Shown: positions 62,781 through 64,000 of the stretch, in pieces
How positions within the stretch are numbered: the first letter of the stretch is position 1
How the letters are laid out: every line of letters starts with the position of its first letter
Assembly: GCA_030549815.1 (NCBI GenBank)
Contig: JAUQQQ010000004.1
Coordinates: forward strand, 84,138 to 148,137
Direction: 5' to 3'
DNA length: 64,000 nt
Source: a bacterium
GTDB taxonomy: Bacteria > DRYD01
Translations under genes and position numbers: made by a program
The notes under the pieces: model-generated
What the model was told of the DNA's origin: nothing
What the model saw: the letters and a program-made list of their open reading frames with translations, nothing else
Database searches by the model: none

Positions 62781-63729
62781 TATTTTCTTCCTTTTTCAAT
62801 TGGTTTTTGAAGTCTAAGTTATACAAATCACATTCTACCGCCTTTTTTAAAAAATAGTAATAATTTTTAGTTTTTTTAACATCATGCTTTTTAAGTATTT
62901 CATACATCAAAAAATATGCGTATGGTTTATCAGGATATTTTGAAATAATGCTAATCAATCTTTTTGTTGCTCCTTCATCATTTTTAGTATACAAATCATA
63001 CAAAGCAGAAGATATAGAAAAATAGTAATCATTAGTATTAAATTTTTTATTTTGCTCTATCCAATATAAGTCATCCTTATTAAATCTGTGCCTTATCCAC
63101 ATGATTTGAAAATAAAGCTCATTAAGAACATTCCTGTTGTTTAATAATTCCTTATAGAATAACGGGTTATCGAGGATCTGCTGTAAAGTTTGTATTGAAG
63201 TCTGATCTTTGATTTGATAATCAAACCAAGCCTTCAACATTTTTACCTTATATTTATCTTGAACAAGACTAATTATTCTATAGCTTTCATCTATATTACC
63301 AATTTTCCAAAAAAGCATAGCTTTGGAAATATAAGCATCGATGAATTTTTTATTGTAATATATACAGTTATCATATTCTTTTATTGCATCATTAATATTG
63401 CCTAATTTTTCTAACGTAATAGCTTTTATGTAGTGATAGTAATAAAAGCCGTTAAGTTTTTTTTGTAAAGAATTCAATAATTCTACCACTTCCTGATACT
63501 TTTTTGTTTTTAAATTTTTGTTATTTAAGTTTTCTGCATATTTAAGGATAAGGATAGATTTTGCGAAAATTGCATCAGTATCGTATGGGTTTTCCTTTAA
63601 AACGTCATAAATTAATTTTTCAGCCTCATACAGATTATTTTTTGATAATTCTAAATATATCCTATCTTTAACTTCTTTATTTGAAAAAGAAAAGAGAAAA
63701 AAAGCAAGAATGATGATCAAAAATCTCAT
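62773..63729 (-). CDS. Exported TPR-repeat protein
   Basis: A 318-residue protein with a signal peptide (MRFLIIILAFFLFSFS) and a helical solenoid of TPR type (NNLYEAEKLIYDVLKENPYDTDAIFAKSILIL; GFYYYHYIKAITLEKLGNINDAIKEYDNCIYYNKKFIDAYISKAMLFWKIGNIDES). The ATG overlaps the nuoN stop (ATGA) and the gene end overlaps pilD. Probably a periplasmic scaffold; link to pili or to complex I is contextual only. Confidence 0.78.
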   Translation of the reverse strand: MRFLIIILAFFLFSFSNKEVKDRIYLELSKNNLYEAEKLIYDVLKENPYDTDAIFAKSILILKYAENLNNKNLKTKKYQEVVELLNSLQKKLNGFYYYHYIKAITLEKLGNINDAIKEYDNCIYYNKKFIDAYISKAMLFWKIGNIDESYRIISLVQDKYKVKMLKAWFDYQIKDQTSIQTLQQILDNPLFYKELLNNRNVLNELYFQIMWIRHRFNKDDLYWIEQNKKFNTNDYYFSISSALYDLYTKNDEGATKRLISIISKYPDKPYAYFLMYEILKKHDVKKTKNYYYFLKKAVECDLYNLDFKNQLKKEENNE

Positions 63730-64000
63730 TTTACGAATACACTAATAATAGCAAAATAAATGATGTTTAAAAACAGATTTGGGAAAAACCCCATAAACAC
63801 AACCATCAACGATAAAACAGAATTAGAAAAAACATTAAGGAATCCTACTTCTATTTTCTCTGATTTTTCATTCTTCACGTATAGTTCCTGTGCGATTCTA
63901 TAGTAAAAATAGAGAGATATAACACTTGTTATTATACCAACCCATACAAGGAAAGGAGATATTGAATAAGAGTAAGCAAATAGTAAGAATTTTGCAATAA
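63726..64000 (-). CDS. nuoN: NADH-quinone oxidoreductase subunit N, C-terminal part
   Basis: The last 91 codons of a gene that starts beyond the right edge. The peptide begins AKFLLFAYSYSISPFLVWVGIITSVISLYFYYRIAQELYVKN and continues with NSVLSLMVVFMGFFPNLFLNIIYFAI before the stop at 63726. The SVISLYFYYR block and the final pair of helices are typical of the antiporter-like NuoN subunit of complex I. Confidence is limited because only the end is seen and NuoL/NuoM are related. Confidence 0.8.
   Translation of the reverse strand, partial: IAKFLLFAYSYSISPFLVWVGIITSVISLYFYYRIAQELYVKNEKSEKIEVGFLNVFSNSVLSLMVVFMGFFPNLFLNIIYFAIISVFVK

Overview
The window is a 64 kb piece of a compact, strongly AT-rich bacterial chromosome. 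No rRNA, tRNA, CRISPR array, intact insertion sequence or prophage was recognised. The envelope is that of a diderm: an MlaE permease, an MCE-domain protein that ends in a probable outer-membrane barrel, and a SurA-like foldase lipoprotein. The cell appears flagellated (flgB, fliE, flgC) and piliated (two type IV pilins, PilT, prepilin peptidase, PilMN- and PilOP-like fusions). A partial nuoN at the right edge, ubiE/menG and Kup point to a respiratory-type membrane. M42 peptidase, GH57, Memo-type protein and a Ski2/Hel308-like helicase are families common in thermophiles, so a deep-branching thermophilic lineage is a reasonable guess. I cannot name the phylum.

Layout. 1-9917 (minus): hypothetical secreted protein, M42 peptidase, ribosomal protein L9, class III aminotransferase, beta-lactamase-fold protein, pdxS, ftsZ, PrsW-like protease, TPR protein and LuxE-like synthetase, mostly overlapping or nearly abutting. 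9991-15229 (plus): mtnA, a YfhO-type membrane protein, then two type IV pilin genes separated by a rho-independent terminator. 15235-38646 (minus): a long run in which neighbours overlap or lie within tens of bases: secreted hypothetical, pncB, mlaE, rplS, SurA-like, PEGA/TPR, stomatin-like, a 67-bp spacer with palindromes, acs, kamE, secreted beta-propeller-like protein, Memo-like protein, PilMN-like, PilOP-like, GH57/DUF3536 protein with an in-frame 21-bp repeat array, a 918-residue tubulin-like protein, yjbQ, thiolase, moxR, pilT, sbcD.

38765-46506 (plus): ubiE/menG, a small unknown gene, dnaB, mlaD-barrel fusion, yvcK, a frameshifted ion channel, a possible RCK-like regulator and kup, nearly every junction overlapping. 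46917-50125 (minus): flgB-fliE-flgC and an RNase II/R family gene. 50309-53642 (plus): an isolated accessory-looking unit with its own promoter, made of two paralogous glycine-rich membrane-active-looking proteins and a helicase. 53730-64000 (minus): mgtE, a small ORF, sbcC, HAD acid phosphatase, glycosyltransferase, delta-60 repeat protein, nitrilase-family amidase, prepilin peptidase, TPR protein and the 3' end of nuoN.

Functionally, the lipid-transport, pilus and SbcCD genes are each scattered over several operons. The best candidates for something undescribed are the 50.3-53.6 kb paralog/helicase module, the tandem TRREASP array inside the GH57-type enzyme, and the broken channel/RCK/Kup potassium unit. 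The MlaD-barrel fusion and the pilus-assembly fusions are notable architectures with known parallels.
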